Shown here: positions 25,420 through 32,857 of the stretch, piece by piece
Position numbering within the stretch: the stretch's first letter is position 1
Layout: every line of letters starts with the position of its first letter
Origin: Bacteroidales bacterium
GTDB taxonomy: Bacteria > Bacteroidota > Bacteroidia > Bacteroidales > F082
Assembly (NCBI GenBank): GCA_017477425.1
Contig: JAFUVT010000031.1
Coordinates: 1-64,000, forward strand
DNA length: 64,000 nt
Direction: 5' to 3'
The notes under the pieces: generated by a model
The model's database searches: none
Seen by the model: only the letters and a program-made list of their open reading frames with translations
What the model was told of the DNA's origin: nothing
Translations under genes and position numbers: made by a program

Positions 25420-25469
25420 TTTTCTTCGTTATTTTATGGTTAATTATTACGTTTGTTGTAAATTTGCGG

Positions 25470-25477
25470 CAAAGGTA
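25470..25477 (-). promoter_or_regulatory. Promoter -7 element for hup
   Basis: TACCTTTG on the minus strand, 51 bases before the HU start. Confidence 0.6.
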
Positions 25478-25562
25478 CGAACAATTTTCTTACAAAGACG
25501 ACTTTTGTTCATTTTTTTTCTTCTAATGAGTTATAAATAAAGAATTTCGCACAACACAAACG

Positions 25563-26612
25563 ATGAACATCCTAAACGACACCTTAATTAATTGGTTTGC
25601 GGAAAACCGCCGCGATTTGCCCTGGCGACAACAGCCTACCCCCTATGAGGTGTGGCTCTCGGAGGTCATTCTGCAACAAACGCGCGTCAGCCAAGGCATG
25701 GACTATTACCTCCGTTTCGTCAATCGGTGGCCCACGGTCAACGACCTCGCCGCTGTCGACGAAGAGGAAGTGCTGAAGATGTGGCAAGGGCTCGGTTACT
25801 ACTCGCGCGCTCGCAACCTGCACCAATGCGCCCAGCAGGTCGTCGAACAATACAGCGGACGGTTTCCTGCCGATTTCGAAAAGCTCAAGCAGCTCAAGGG
25901 CATAGGCGAATACACCGCCGCCGCCATCGCTTCCATCGCTTTCAACCTGCCTCATGCCGTGGTCGACGGGAACGTCTACCGCGTGCTCGCCCGACTCTAC
26001 GACATCGAGACACCTATTAATATTAATGAAGGCCAAAACCTGTTTGCCCGACTTGCCGACGAGCTCCTCAACCGCGAACAGCCTGGCCTCCACAACCAAG
26101 CGATGATGGAATTCGGCGCCCTGCATTGCACGCCCAAGAATCCCAACTGTCTCCATTGCCCGCTGCAAGCCCAATGTCTCGCCTACGAGCACCAAACCGT
26201 GATGCTACGTCCCGTGAAGCTGCAAAAGCTAAAAGTGACAACTCGTTACTTCAACTATTTGGTCATCAAGATAAATGGCCAAATCTATCTCCATAAGCGC
26301 AGCTCCAACGACATATGGCGCAACCTCTACGACTTTCCCTGCATCGAAAGCGAGAAGCCGATGGCCATTGAAGAGGTGATTGGCTCTGAAAAGTTCATTC
26401 AACTCATTGGGAATAAGCATTTTATCATCGAGAAAACATCACCCGTTTTCACCCACAAACTGACCCATCGAACCATCATCGCTCAGTTCATCGAAATAAA
26501 ACTTGAAGAAGAATTGTTGCAAATTGAAACAAAAGATTTAATTTTGACCCGTGAAAAGGATTTGGAGAATTATCCAATTCCACGCTTAATAGACTTATAC
26601 TTAAACAATTAA
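25563..26612 (+). CDS. mutY: A/G-specific adenine DNA glycosylase
   Basis: 349 residues. Removes adenine mispaired with 8-oxoguanine. The helix-hairpin-helix LKGIGEYTAAAIASIAF is followed by the catalytic Asp in AVVDGNVYRV; the Glu in SEVILQQTRV is the second catalytic residue. The [4Fe-4S] cluster ligands are the Cys residues in CTPKNPNCLHCPLQAQC. The C-terminal NUDIX-like MutY domain (from about 220) recognises the oxidised guanine. Starts the mutY-ssb-gldE-gldD run that is conserved in Bacteroidota. Confidence 0.96.
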   Translation: MNILNDTLINWFAENRRDLPWRQQPTPYEVWLSEVILQQTRVSQGMDYYLRFVNRWPTVNDLAAVDEEEVLKMWQGLGYYSRARNLHQCAQQVVEQYSGRFPADFEKLKQLKGIGEYTAAAIASIAFNLPHAVVDGNVYRVLARLYDIETPININEGQNLFARLADELLNREQPGLHNQAMMEFGALHCTPKNPNCLHCPLQAQCLAYEHQTVMLRPVKLQKLKVTTRYFNYLVIKINGQIYLHKRSSNDIWRNLYDFPCIESEKPMAIEEVIGSEKFIQLIGNKHFIIEKTSPVFTHKLTHRTIIAQFIEIKLEEELLQIETKDLILTREKDLENYPIPRLIDLYLNN

Positions 26613-26624
26613 AAACTCTACATC

Positions 26625-27074
26625 ATGGCAAGCTTAAACAAAGTCATCCTGATAGGCCGACTCGGAAAAGACCCCGAAGTGACCACTTTTGACAACGGCA
26701 ACAGAAAAGTAGCCGCCACTTTAGCCACTTCTGAACGTTATCGCGACCGTGACCAGAACTGGGTGGAACAGACCGACTGGCACAACATCGTCATCTGGGG
26801 CAACTTGGCCAACGACATCGCCGACGGTCGCCGCAACTATTCGAAAGGCGACCTGATGTATGTGGAAGGCAAACTGCGCACCCGCCAATACACTGACCAG
26901 CAAGGCATTGTCCGTTACGTCACCGAGGTGATCGCCGACAAAATGATGCAGATGGCTCCCGCTCGTCCCGCCACGCAGTCGTCATACGGTCAGCCTTATG
27001 CACCCGCACCAGAGCCTACGCCCGGCTATATGCCTCAAAACCAGACAGACGAAGGAAACGACTTGCCGTTTTAA
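26625..27074 (+). CDS. ssb: Single-stranded DNA-binding protein
   Basis: 149 residues. OB-fold in the first 105 (MASLNKVILIGRLGKDPEV, WHNIVIWGNLA, YVEGKLRTRQYTDQQG), a Pro/Gln-rich linker, and the acidic tip DEGNDLPF that recruits replication and repair proteins. Twelve bases separate it from mutY, so the two are in one operon. Confidence 0.97.
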   Translation: MASLNKVILIGRLGKDPEVTTFDNGNRKVAATLATSERYRDRDQNWVEQTDWHNIVIWGNLANDIADGRRNYSKGDLMYVEGKLRTRQYTDQQGIVRYVTEVIADKMMQMAPARPATQSSYGQPYAPAPEPTPGYMPQNQTDEGNDLPF

Positions 27075-27107
27075 TGGAAATATGACGCGTATGTCAGAAT
27101 AATTTTC

Positions 27108-27115
27108 TACTTTTG
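27108..27115 (+). promoter_or_regulatory. Promoter -7 element for gldE-gldD
   Basis: TACTTTTG, 27 bases before the TTG start of gldE. Confidence 0.55.
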
Positions 27116-27141
27116 CCGCGCAAATCATAAAACACACAGCT

Positions 27142-28485
27142 TTGGAAACACCCGACCCTGACCCTCTCATAGGACTATTGACCGTTGTTTCAAACAACTT
27201 TTTCACTGGATTTACCGTCAACGCCATCATCGGATTGGTCGTATTATGCCTGCTCCTCATCGCTTCGGCCTTGATTTCGAGCAGCGAGACGGCTTTCTTC
27301 TCGCTCCAGCCCGCCGACATCGACGAACTGGAACAGCGCGGCGACACGAAAAGCAAACTCGTGCTCAAGTTGCGCGAGAAGCCCAAGACACTGTTAGCCA
27401 CCATCTTGATAGGCAACAACTTCGTCAACGTGACCATCACGTTGCTGTCGACCTACATCATGGCGCAGCTTTTCGACATGAAAAACCATCTCGTGGCAGC
27501 CTTCCTTCTGGAAGTGGTCATCGTCACTTCCTTAATCCTCATCGTGGGCGAAATCACGCCGAAAATCTACGCCAGCAAACGCCCCGTGAAAATGGCACGC
27601 TTCATGGCCCGCACCTTGAATTTCCTCAACGGGCTGTTCAAACCGCTGAGCAAACCTTTGGTCAACTCCACCTCGTTCATGGACAAGCATTTGGAGAAGA
27701 AAAAAGGCGAGATTTCGCTGGAAGACCTCTCGACCGCCGTCGACATCGCCACCGAAGAGTCGACCGCACCGATTGAAGAGAAACAAATGCTGAAAGGCAT
27801 CGCCTCGTTCAGTGAGAAAGAGGTGAGTGGCGTGATGATTCCTCGCGTCGACATCATCGGGGTGGAAAAGGGAATGGAGTTCGCCGAAATGCTGGCCATC
27901 GTCATCAAGAGCGGGTTCTCCAGGATTCCCGTCTACGACGAGACCTTGGACCAAGTGGAAGGCATCCTCTACGTGAAAGACCTACTCCCCTATCTCGACG
28001 CCGAGTCGTACGAATGGCGCAAGCTCATCCGTCCCGCCTTCTTCGTGCCCGAGAACCGCAAGATTAACGACCTGTTCCAGGACTTCCGCGAGAAGAAAAT
28101 CCATATCGCCATCGTCGTCGACGAATACGGCGGCACTTCGGGTCTCATCACGATGGAAGACGTCATCGAGGAAATCGTGGGCGAAATCAACGACGAGTTT
28201 GATGAAGCTTCTGTGGAGGAACACTACAAAAAACAAGAAGACGGCTCGTATCTCTTTAAGGCTCAGACCAGTATCGTCGACTTCTGCAAGGTATTTGGCG
28301 TCGACGAAGACTACTTCGAGCCCATGCAAGGCGAAGCCGACACCTTGGCCGGACTCATCCTCGAAATCGAAGGACGCATCCCTGAAATCGGGTTCAAGTT
28401 CAACTTCGAGAAGTTCCACATGGAAATCACCGATGCCGACACCAAACGTATCAAAGAAGTAAAAGTCGAGTTTGACGATGAATAA
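27142..28485 (+). CDS. gldE: Gliding motility-associated protein GldE (CNNM/CBS/CorC type)
   Basis: 447 residues. A CNNM (DUF21) transmembrane domain with about four helices (25-200; [14 protein letters not shown]), a CBS pair (about 215-345; [42 protein letters not shown]) and a CorC/HlyC domain at the end. GldE was found with gldD in gliding bacteria and is a relative of magnesium/cobalt efflux proteins. The start is TTG: the first residues METPDPDP match the known GldE N-terminus and no ATG is available nearby. The palindromic repeat pair follows it, then gldD. Confidence 0.88.
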   Translation: METPDPDPLIGLLTVVSNNFFTGFTVNAIIGLVVLCLLLIASALISSSETAFFSLQPADIDELEQRGDTKSKLVLKLREKPKTLLATILIGNNFVNVTITLLSTYIMAQLFDMKNHLVAAFLLEVVIVTSLILIVGEITPKIYASKRPVKMARFMARTLNFLNGLFKPLSKPLVNSTSFMDKHLEKKKGEISLEDLSTAVDIATEESTAPIEEKQMLKGIASFSEKEVSGVMIPRVDIIGVEKGMEFAEMLAIVIKSGFSRIPVYDETLDQVEGILYVKDLLPYLDAESYEWRKLIRPAFFVPENRKINDLFQDFREKKIHIAIVVDEYGGTSGLITMEDVIEEIVGEINDEFDEASVEEHYKKQEDGSYLFKAQTSIVDFCKVFGVDEDYFEPMQGEADTLAGLILEIEGRIPEIGFKFNFEKFHMEITDADTKRIKEVKVEFDDE

Positions 28486-28488
28486 ACC

Positions 28489-28558
28489 GGCCCTTCGACA
28501 AGCTCAGGGACCTATGCTTTTACTGAGCGTTGAAGGTGCCTGAGCCTGTCGAAGGCCC
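28489..28558. repeat. Inverted pair of the TTCGACAGGCTCAG element
   Basis: Copy one (28489-28512) reads GGCCCTTCGACAAGCTCAGG then GACC; copy two (28535-28558) is the reverse complement with the core CTGAGCCTGTCGAA. The 22-base spacer would be a loop. It fills the gldE-gldD gap and could fold into a long hairpin in the transcript. Confidence 0.85.
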
Positions 28559-28578
28559 GACCCATAAAAACAGCAAAT

Positions 28579-29169
28579 ATGAGAATCAAAAAGTTCATAA
28601 TTCCATTGGCAGTCATGGTTTTTGTCCTCATCGCCATTTCGTGCGAGCGCGACAACAACTATCTGCCCAAGCCGCGCGGCTATTTCCGCATCGACCTGCC
28701 CGAAAAAGCCTATGTCAAGGTCGACACGATTGAAAAATACAGTTTCGAGTGCCCGCAACATGCCGTCATCACCCCCGACCCCTATTCGCCCGACGAAAAG
28801 AACTGGGTCAACATCGAGATGCCACAATTCAAAGGTTCCATCCACCTGACCCACAAGCCCGTCGACGGCAATTTGGGCGAATATTTGGAGGACGTTCACA
28901 CCATGGTGACCAAGCATCTGCAAAAGGCCAACGGCGTGCACGACAGCCTGATTGTCAACGAAGAGCATCATGTCTACGGCCTCTTCATCGAGATGGACGG
29001 CAAAGGCGTGGCCACCCCGATGCAGTTTTACCTCACCGACAGCACCAAGAACTTCGTCAGAGGCGCGTTGTACTTCAACTTCCTGCCCAACAACGACTCG
29101 ATGCAACCCGTCATCAACTTCATCCGGGAAGATATCGACCACATGATCAACACCTTCGAATGGAAATAA
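28579..29169 (+). CDS. gldD: Gliding motility lipoprotein GldD
   Basis: 196 residues with a lipoprotein signal (MRIKKFIIPL, lipobox IAISC at 18-22) and the GldD opening LPKPRGYFRIDLPEKAY. Required for gliding in Flavobacterium johnsoniae; retained with gldE in T9SS-positive Bacteroidales. It probably sits at the periplasmic face of a membrane. The stop codon overlaps a small hairpin at 29161. Confidence 0.9.
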   Translation: MRIKKFIIPLAVMVFVLIAISCERDNNYLPKPRGYFRIDLPEKAYVKVDTIEKYSFECPQHAVITPDPYSPDEKNWVNIEMPQFKGSIHLTHKPVDGNLGEYLEDVHTMVTKHLQKANGVHDSLIVNEEHHVYGLFIEMDGKGVATPMQFYLTDSTKNFVRGALYFNFLPNNDSMQPVINFIREDIDHMINTFEWK

Positions 29170-29180
29170 TTTTCCATTTT
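29161..29180 (+). terminator. Possible weak terminator after gldD
   Basis: TGGAAA-TAAT-TTTCCA followed by TTTTATT; the stem is short and overlaps the stop codon. Confidence 0.4.
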
Positions 29181-29279
29181 ATTCCTCACTTTCGACAAAA
29201 AACCGTATTTTCGCGGCGCGAAAAATCTTTTGCGCCGATGTAAACAGAGTATTCACTTTTAAAAAAAGGGGAAAGGCCT

Positions 29280-30197
29280 ATGATTAACAGCCTGAAAATC
29301 GGGAACTTGACTTGGCGTCATCTCAACAACCCAACGGAAGAAGACTTTGAATTCCTGAAAGACCGATTCCATTTTCACCCCTTAGACATCGAAGACTGCA
29401 AATCGGTCAACCAACGCCCGAAAATCGACATTTACGACGATTACTACTTCCTCATCCTGCATTTCCCCAACTTCGACCGCCAGAACAAGTTCGTGAAAAT
29501 CAAGGAGGTGAAGATTTTCTGGGGCAAGGACTACATCATCTCCATCGAGAAAAACCCATGGGGCGTAGCCGAGCTTTTCGAAGAATACGAGGAACGCATC
29601 AAAAACGAGGAAGAGATGAACTTCCCAAGCTCCGACGTGCTGCTCTACCGCATCCTCGAGAAGTTGATGACCGAATCGGTGTATCTGTTGCGCAAAGTCG
29701 GCCTCGACGTCGAATTAATCAACCGCGAACTGTTGCAGGAAAAGCAGGTGAAAATCATCGAACGCATCAGCGTGACGCGCAAGAACCTCATCCTCATCAA
29801 CACCATCTTCAAGCCGCAGCTGAGGCTCTTCCACCTTTTCGAGACCGGCAAGGTCAGAGGTTTCACCGACGATGTGGAGTACATGGAAGACTACTGGGGC
29901 AACATCCTCGACTACCTGCAAAAGGTGTGGGACATGACCGAGGACTATGAGGAACTGATTGAGGGCCTCTCTATGACCTTCGACTCGATGCAGACCAACA
30001 AGACCAACGAAACGATGAAAATCCTGACCCTCGTGTCGACCATCATCCTGCCTTTGACCTTCATCACAGGTCTTTACGGAATGAATGTAGGGCTACCTTT
30101 CCAAGACAAGGCTTGGGCCTTCTGGGGCATCATGGGATTCATGGTCGTGGTGGCCGTGGCATTCTATATCTATTTCAGACATAAGAAGATGATGTAA
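29280..30197 (+). CDS. corA: CorA family magnesium transporter
   Basis: 305 residues. A long soluble N-terminal domain (1-240) is followed by two C-terminal helices (about 245-270 and 278-300) with the signature YGMN between them. Forms a pentameric magnesium/cobalt channel in the inner membrane. Length is normal. The divergent-looking upstream region 29204-29260 has a possible TATTTTCG element. A heptad-type inverted repeat (30199-30244) follows the stop codon. Confidence 0.92.
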   Translation: MINSLKIGNLTWRHLNNPTEEDFEFLKDRFHFHPLDIEDCKSVNQRPKIDIYDDYYFLILHFPNFDRQNKFVKIKEVKIFWGKDYIISIEKNPWGVAELFEEYEERIKNEEEMNFPSSDVLLYRILEKLMTESVYLLRKVGLDVELINRELLQEKQVKIIERISVTRKNLILINTIFKPQLRLFHLFETGKVRGFTDDVEYMEDYWGNILDYLQKVWDMTEDYEELIEGLSMTFDSMQTNKTNETMKILTLVSTIILPLTFITGLYGMNVGLPFQDKAWAFWGIMGFMVVVAVAFYIYFRHKKMM

Positions 30198-30198
30198 T

Positions 30199-30244
30199 CA
30201 GTTGGCAGTTTGCAGTTGTTCAGTTGGGAGTTAACTGGCAACTG
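30199..30244. repeat. Heptad-built inverted repeat, second example
   Basis: Seven-base words CAGTTGG, CAGTTTG, CAGTTGT(T), CAGTTGG, GAGTTAA follow one another and the ends CAGTTGGCAGTT and AACTGGCAACTG are inverted copies with one mismatch. It lies between convergent corA and the endonuclease gene. Confidence 0.7.
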
Positions 30245-30248
30245 AAAC

Positions 30249-31316
30249 CTATTTCACAAGGAGTTTCTGGTATTTCACAGCAGCATCGCCACGCATCAAT
30301 TTGACGATGTAGCATCCTTTGGCGAAACCATTGGGCAAGGTAATGGCAAAATCACCGACTTGATTTCCAGTAGCTTTGAGCAAGGAGTGACCGCTCAAGT
30401 CGCAAATAACGATGGCGTCGAATGTGTTGCAATTGCCGCTCACGTGGAGGGTTTGTCCGCGATCGACGGGATTGGGGAAGAGATAAACCGCTCCGCCGTT
30501 TTCTTCGATAGCATTCCAATTCGGGTCCCAAATCATGCGGGCATATTCCGGATGGTCGACGAAAGGATTGCGATTGTGCTGGTAGTCGTTATAGATGGCA
30601 TTGTTGCGGTCGATTTCCTTCTGGCTGACAGGGTCTTGCTCGTTCCAGCGCAGCAGCATGTCAATCGCCCACGGCTTGATTTCCGACTTCGTGGTCATGT
30701 CGCTGCTGCCCCAGTTGCTGTCCTCACTGTAGTAGCGCACGCTCATGTACATGATGGCGCGGGCGAAGTCGCCTTTGTATTCATCAATAGGCTCAAACAC
30801 CGTTCCCGAGAAACCAGCCGTCTTGCAAGCACCTAATTTCGAGCCGTTTCGGGAAGTCCAGGTGGCCGAACGCACCTCGCCGAAGGCGTAGTTGCTGCGA
30901 CGTCCGTTCACATAACCATCGGTCGGGAAGATATGGTGCAAGTCGGTGCGCGGCGTGGTTTGGTCGTTGAACCAACTCTGCGGCCACGAGTGTTCGCGGT
31001 TGTAGCACGAGCCCTCGTTGGTGTAGTTACCGCACTGATCTTCACCGAGATAATAGGTGTATGGCGGAGTGCCGTTCGGATTGTCGGAGTACATATCCCA
31101 AACGATGCCGTTGCCTTTGTTGTCGGTGCTCCAGAAAGCGTTCCACAGCTGGGCATACGAAATCGAGGTGTGACCTTTGACGATGTTGTGCAAGGCCACT
31201 TTCAACTGGTTGCCCGTCAAGCCATTAGCGGAATTGTAGTAATTGGCGGGTTGCGCCACGGCGAAAACGGCCAGCGACAGCGCAAAAAACAAAGCAGTTA
31301 TCTTTTTCATTTTCAT
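30249..31316 (-). CDS. Secreted endonuclease I with T9SS type A sorting domain
   Basis: 355 residues. Signal peptide at 1-21 (AVFAVAQ), endonuclease I (EndA/NucM) domain at about 22-265 with the betabeta-alpha-Me core NREHSWPQSWF and DLHHIFPTDGYVNGRRSN, and a sorting domain in the last 75 residues (LFPNPVDRGQTLHVSG, GFAKGCYIVKLM, YQKLLVK). Degrades DNA outside the cell or at the surface after T9SS export. Two adjacent in-frame ATGs exist at 31316 and 31310; the first is given. A single dispersed repeat lies just upstream. Confidence 0.92.
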   Translation of the reverse strand: MKMKKITALFFALSLAVFAVAQPANYYNSANGLTGNQLKVALHNIVKGHTSISYAQLWNAFWSTDNKGNGIVWDMYSDNPNGTPPYTYYLGEDQCGNYTNEGSCYNREHSWPQSWFNDQTTPRTDLHHIFPTDGYVNGRRSNYAFGEVRSATWTSRNGSKLGACKTAGFSGTVFEPIDEYKGDFARAIMYMSVRYYSEDSNWGSSDMTTKSEIKPWAIDMLLRWNEQDPVSQKEIDRNNAIYNDYQHNRNPFVDHPEYARMIWDPNWNAIEENGGAVYLFPNPVDRGQTLHVSGNCNTFDAIVICDLSGHSLLKATGNQVGDFAITLPNGFAKGCYIVKLMRGDAAVKYQKLLVK

Positions 31317-31330
31317 TCTGTTATTTAGTC

Positions 31331-31354
31331 GGCCCTTCGACAGGCTCAGGGACC
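31331..31354. repeat. Single copy of the TTCGACAGGCTCAG element
   Basis: GGCCC, core TTCGACAGGCTCAG, GGACC. It lies in the 51-base gap between the MntP-like and endonuclease genes. Confidence 0.8.
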
Positions 31355-31367
31355 TTGGTTTTGAGTT

Positions 31368-31931
31368 TTACATTAAATCCGTGAACAAATACAATATCGC
31401 GATGACCACCATAAACACCGAAGCGGAAAACTCGATGAAGCTCACCTTTTTGATGACGCCCGGCTTGAAGTCGACGCGAACAGTGAAAAACGACCACAAA
31501 AAGCCTGCCACAATGACAAAAAGGAAGAACCAAAAACCAAAAGGCATGAAGGATGGTCCCATCAGCGACATCAGCAGGGTGTTCATGGCTGCCATGATGG
31601 AAAGCAGGAACAAATCCTTTTCAGAAGTGACCGTATAAAGCATCTTGCCTTTCAGCACCTTCATCGAGTCGACGAACATCTTGACCGCCACGACGAGCAT
31701 CATGGCAAAGACCATATAATCAGCGATATACTCAATCAGATGGGTAAACAGCTTTCCCAAAGTGTAGCCGATGCCTGCGGCCAATCCTTGCGAGAGGGCG
31801 AACATGAGTGAGATTTTCCATTTCTGCGAAGGCTTGTCGTCGGCCGTGACCAAACCCACTGAGCGCGTGGCCACACTGGAAGTCAGGCAAATGATGAAGA
31901 GGATGTTGATGATGATAGACGTAGTGGACAT
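31368..31931 (-). CDS. MntP-like integral membrane protein
   Basis: 187 residues with six predicted helices arranged as two halves. KWKISLMFALSQGLAAGIGYTLG resembles the K..EAL..G..FG..Q...P..GW motif of the MntP/DUF204 manganese exporters and the repeat of the LysE superfamily. The conserved Asp residues in the first and fourth helices of MntP are replaced (SSVATRS and AAMNTLL), so transport of manganese is doubtful. Promoter at 31951-31958. Could also be an unassigned LysE-type exporter. Confidence 0.6.
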   Translation of the reverse strand: MSTTSIIINILFIICLTSSVATRSVGLVTADDKPSQKWKISLMFALSQGLAAGIGYTLGKLFTHLIEYIADYMVFAMMLVVAVKMFVDSMKVLKGKMLYTVTSEKDLFLLSIMAAMNTLLMSLMGPSFMPFGFWFFLFVIVAGFLWSFFTVRVDFKPGVIKKVSFIEFSASVFMVVIAILYLFTDLM

Positions 31932-31950
31932 ACTTTTCGTTTATAGACTG

Positions 31951-31958
31951 CAAAAATA
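31951..31958 (-). promoter_or_regulatory. Promoter -7 element for the MntP-like gene
   Basis: TATTTTTG on the minus strand, 20 bases before the start codon. Confidence 0.5.
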
Positions 31959-32020
31959 CAAAATATCCGCATTTTTCACCAAAAAGTTCACTTATAAATG
32001 AAATAATTCAAAAAAAGTAG

Positions 32021-32028
32021 TATTTTTG
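32021..32028 (+). promoter_or_regulatory. Promoter -7 element for the toxin-antitoxin-like operon
   Basis: TATTTTTG, 28 bases before the ATG at 32056. Confidence 0.55.
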
Positions 32029-32055
32029 CAGGGTTGAATATAAAATTACTCTCGT

Positions 32056-32274
32056 ATGAAAACCGCAAAGATTGTCTCCATTGCCAAGTCCGACCAAGTT
32101 GGGCTGTATTCCATTTGTTTCAACGATGACAACGAATCGGAGTTCCGCAAATTCATGCAAAAATTCAAGGACAATGCAGCCCTGAATAAAGACTATCAAG
32201 CGATTATCCATGCCATTGACAGAATCATCGCTAATGGTGCCCTTGAAAGGAACTTTCGTTACGAGGGAAAATGA
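32056..32274 (+). CDS. N-terminal part of a RelE/HigB-like toxin (split gene)
   Basis: 72 residues. ESEFRKFMQKFKDN and ALERNFRYEGK look like the first half of a RelE-superfamily toxin, an mRNA interferase fold. The frame ends at TGA (32272-32274). The last codons before the stop read G-GGA-AAA, a canonical X-XXY-YYZ slippery heptamer (32265-32271); slipping back one base joins the frame of the next ORF exactly at its ATG, giving a 158-residue protein. One extra A in the A tract would also fuse the two. So the split is either programmed -1 frameshifting, a frameshift mutation or an assembly error. Family assignment comes from pattern only. Confidence 0.6.
   Translation: MKTAKIVSIAKSDQVGLYSICFNDDNESEFRKFMQKFKDNAALNKDYQAIIHAIDRIIANGALERNFRYEGK
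32265..32271 (+). promoter_or_regulatory. Candidate -1 ribosomal frameshift site
   Basis: GGGAAAA in the phase G-GGA-AAA directly before TGA. The ATGA overlap of the two ORFs follows, which would also allow reinitiation. Confidence 0.5.
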
Positions 32275-32531
32275 AGGACAATGTTGTGGCCCTTTCTGTT
32301 GATTCAAAGAAACTGCGCCTTTATTGCTTGAGAATGTCGGATAAGATTTTGATTTTAGGCAATGGAGGCATCAAAGACTCTCGTACCTACGAGGAAAGCG
32401 AGGAATTGAGTGGATATGTCATGGACTTACAGAAATTTGACGAACTTTTGAAGCAGGCACAGGAAAACGGTTCCATCTACATTGAGCAGAATGTGATTAC
32501 AGGCATTGAAGAAATAACGTTTAGGGTATGA
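32271..32531 (+). CDS. C-terminal part of a RelE/HigB-like toxin (split gene)
   Basis: 86 residues. MKDNVVALSVDSKKLRLYCLRMSDKILILGNGGIKDSRTYEES has the strand pattern and the basic/aromatic end strand of RelE-type toxins (residues that follow an ALERNFR-type segment in full-length relatives). It overlaps the preceding ORF by four bases (ATGA) and the following HTH gene by four bases, so all three are translationally coupled. Alone it lacks the N-terminal helices of the fold. Confidence 0.6.
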   Translation: MKDNVVALSVDSKKLRLYCLRMSDKILILGNGGIKDSRTYEESEELSGYVMDLQKFDELLKQAQENGSIYIEQNVITGIEEITFRV

Positions 32532-32800
32532 TTGAGATTTATGACAATATACTACGTGAAGAATTGGCAAAAATTCCACCACTAACGAGGCAAACCTATC
32601 TTCTCACCGACTCTATAGCTGCCCGAATCGATGCCATCATGAAAACCAAAGGCATGAGCAAAAAGCAACTTGCCGAACTTACTCACAAACGGCCTTCAGA
32701 GGTCACGAAATGGCTTGCAGGTGGACACAACTTCACCTGTAAAACGTTGGTTCTCATTTCCAACGCACTCGGTGAAGACCTTGTCCAAGTGACACATTAA
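32528..32800 (+). CDS. Helix-turn-helix antitoxin-like protein
   Basis: 90 residues. A Cro/C1-type helix-turn-helix is at about 42-88 (MSKKQLAELTHKRPSEVTKWLAGGHNFTCKTLVLIS). The N-terminal 35 residues (EELAKIPPLTRQTYLLTDSIA) may wrap the toxin. Toxin before antitoxin order is typical of HigBA-type modules. The protein probably represses the promoter at 32021. A bidirectional terminator follows. Confidence 0.78.
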   Translation: MIEIYDNILREELAKIPPLTRQTYLLTDSIAARIDAIMKTKGMSKKQLAELTHKRPSEVTKWLAGGHNFTCKTLVLISNALGEDLVQVTH

Positions 32801-32838
32801 AAAATTGGGGAAGCACGTTCAGGCTTCCCCAATTTTTT
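32799..32838. terminator. Bidirectional terminator
   Basis: AAAAAATTGGGGAAGC and GCTTCCCCAATTTTTT pair perfectly around an 8-base loop, between the antitoxin gene and convergent tnaA. Confidence 0.93.
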
Positions 32839-32857
32839 GAATAACATACACCGCAAT

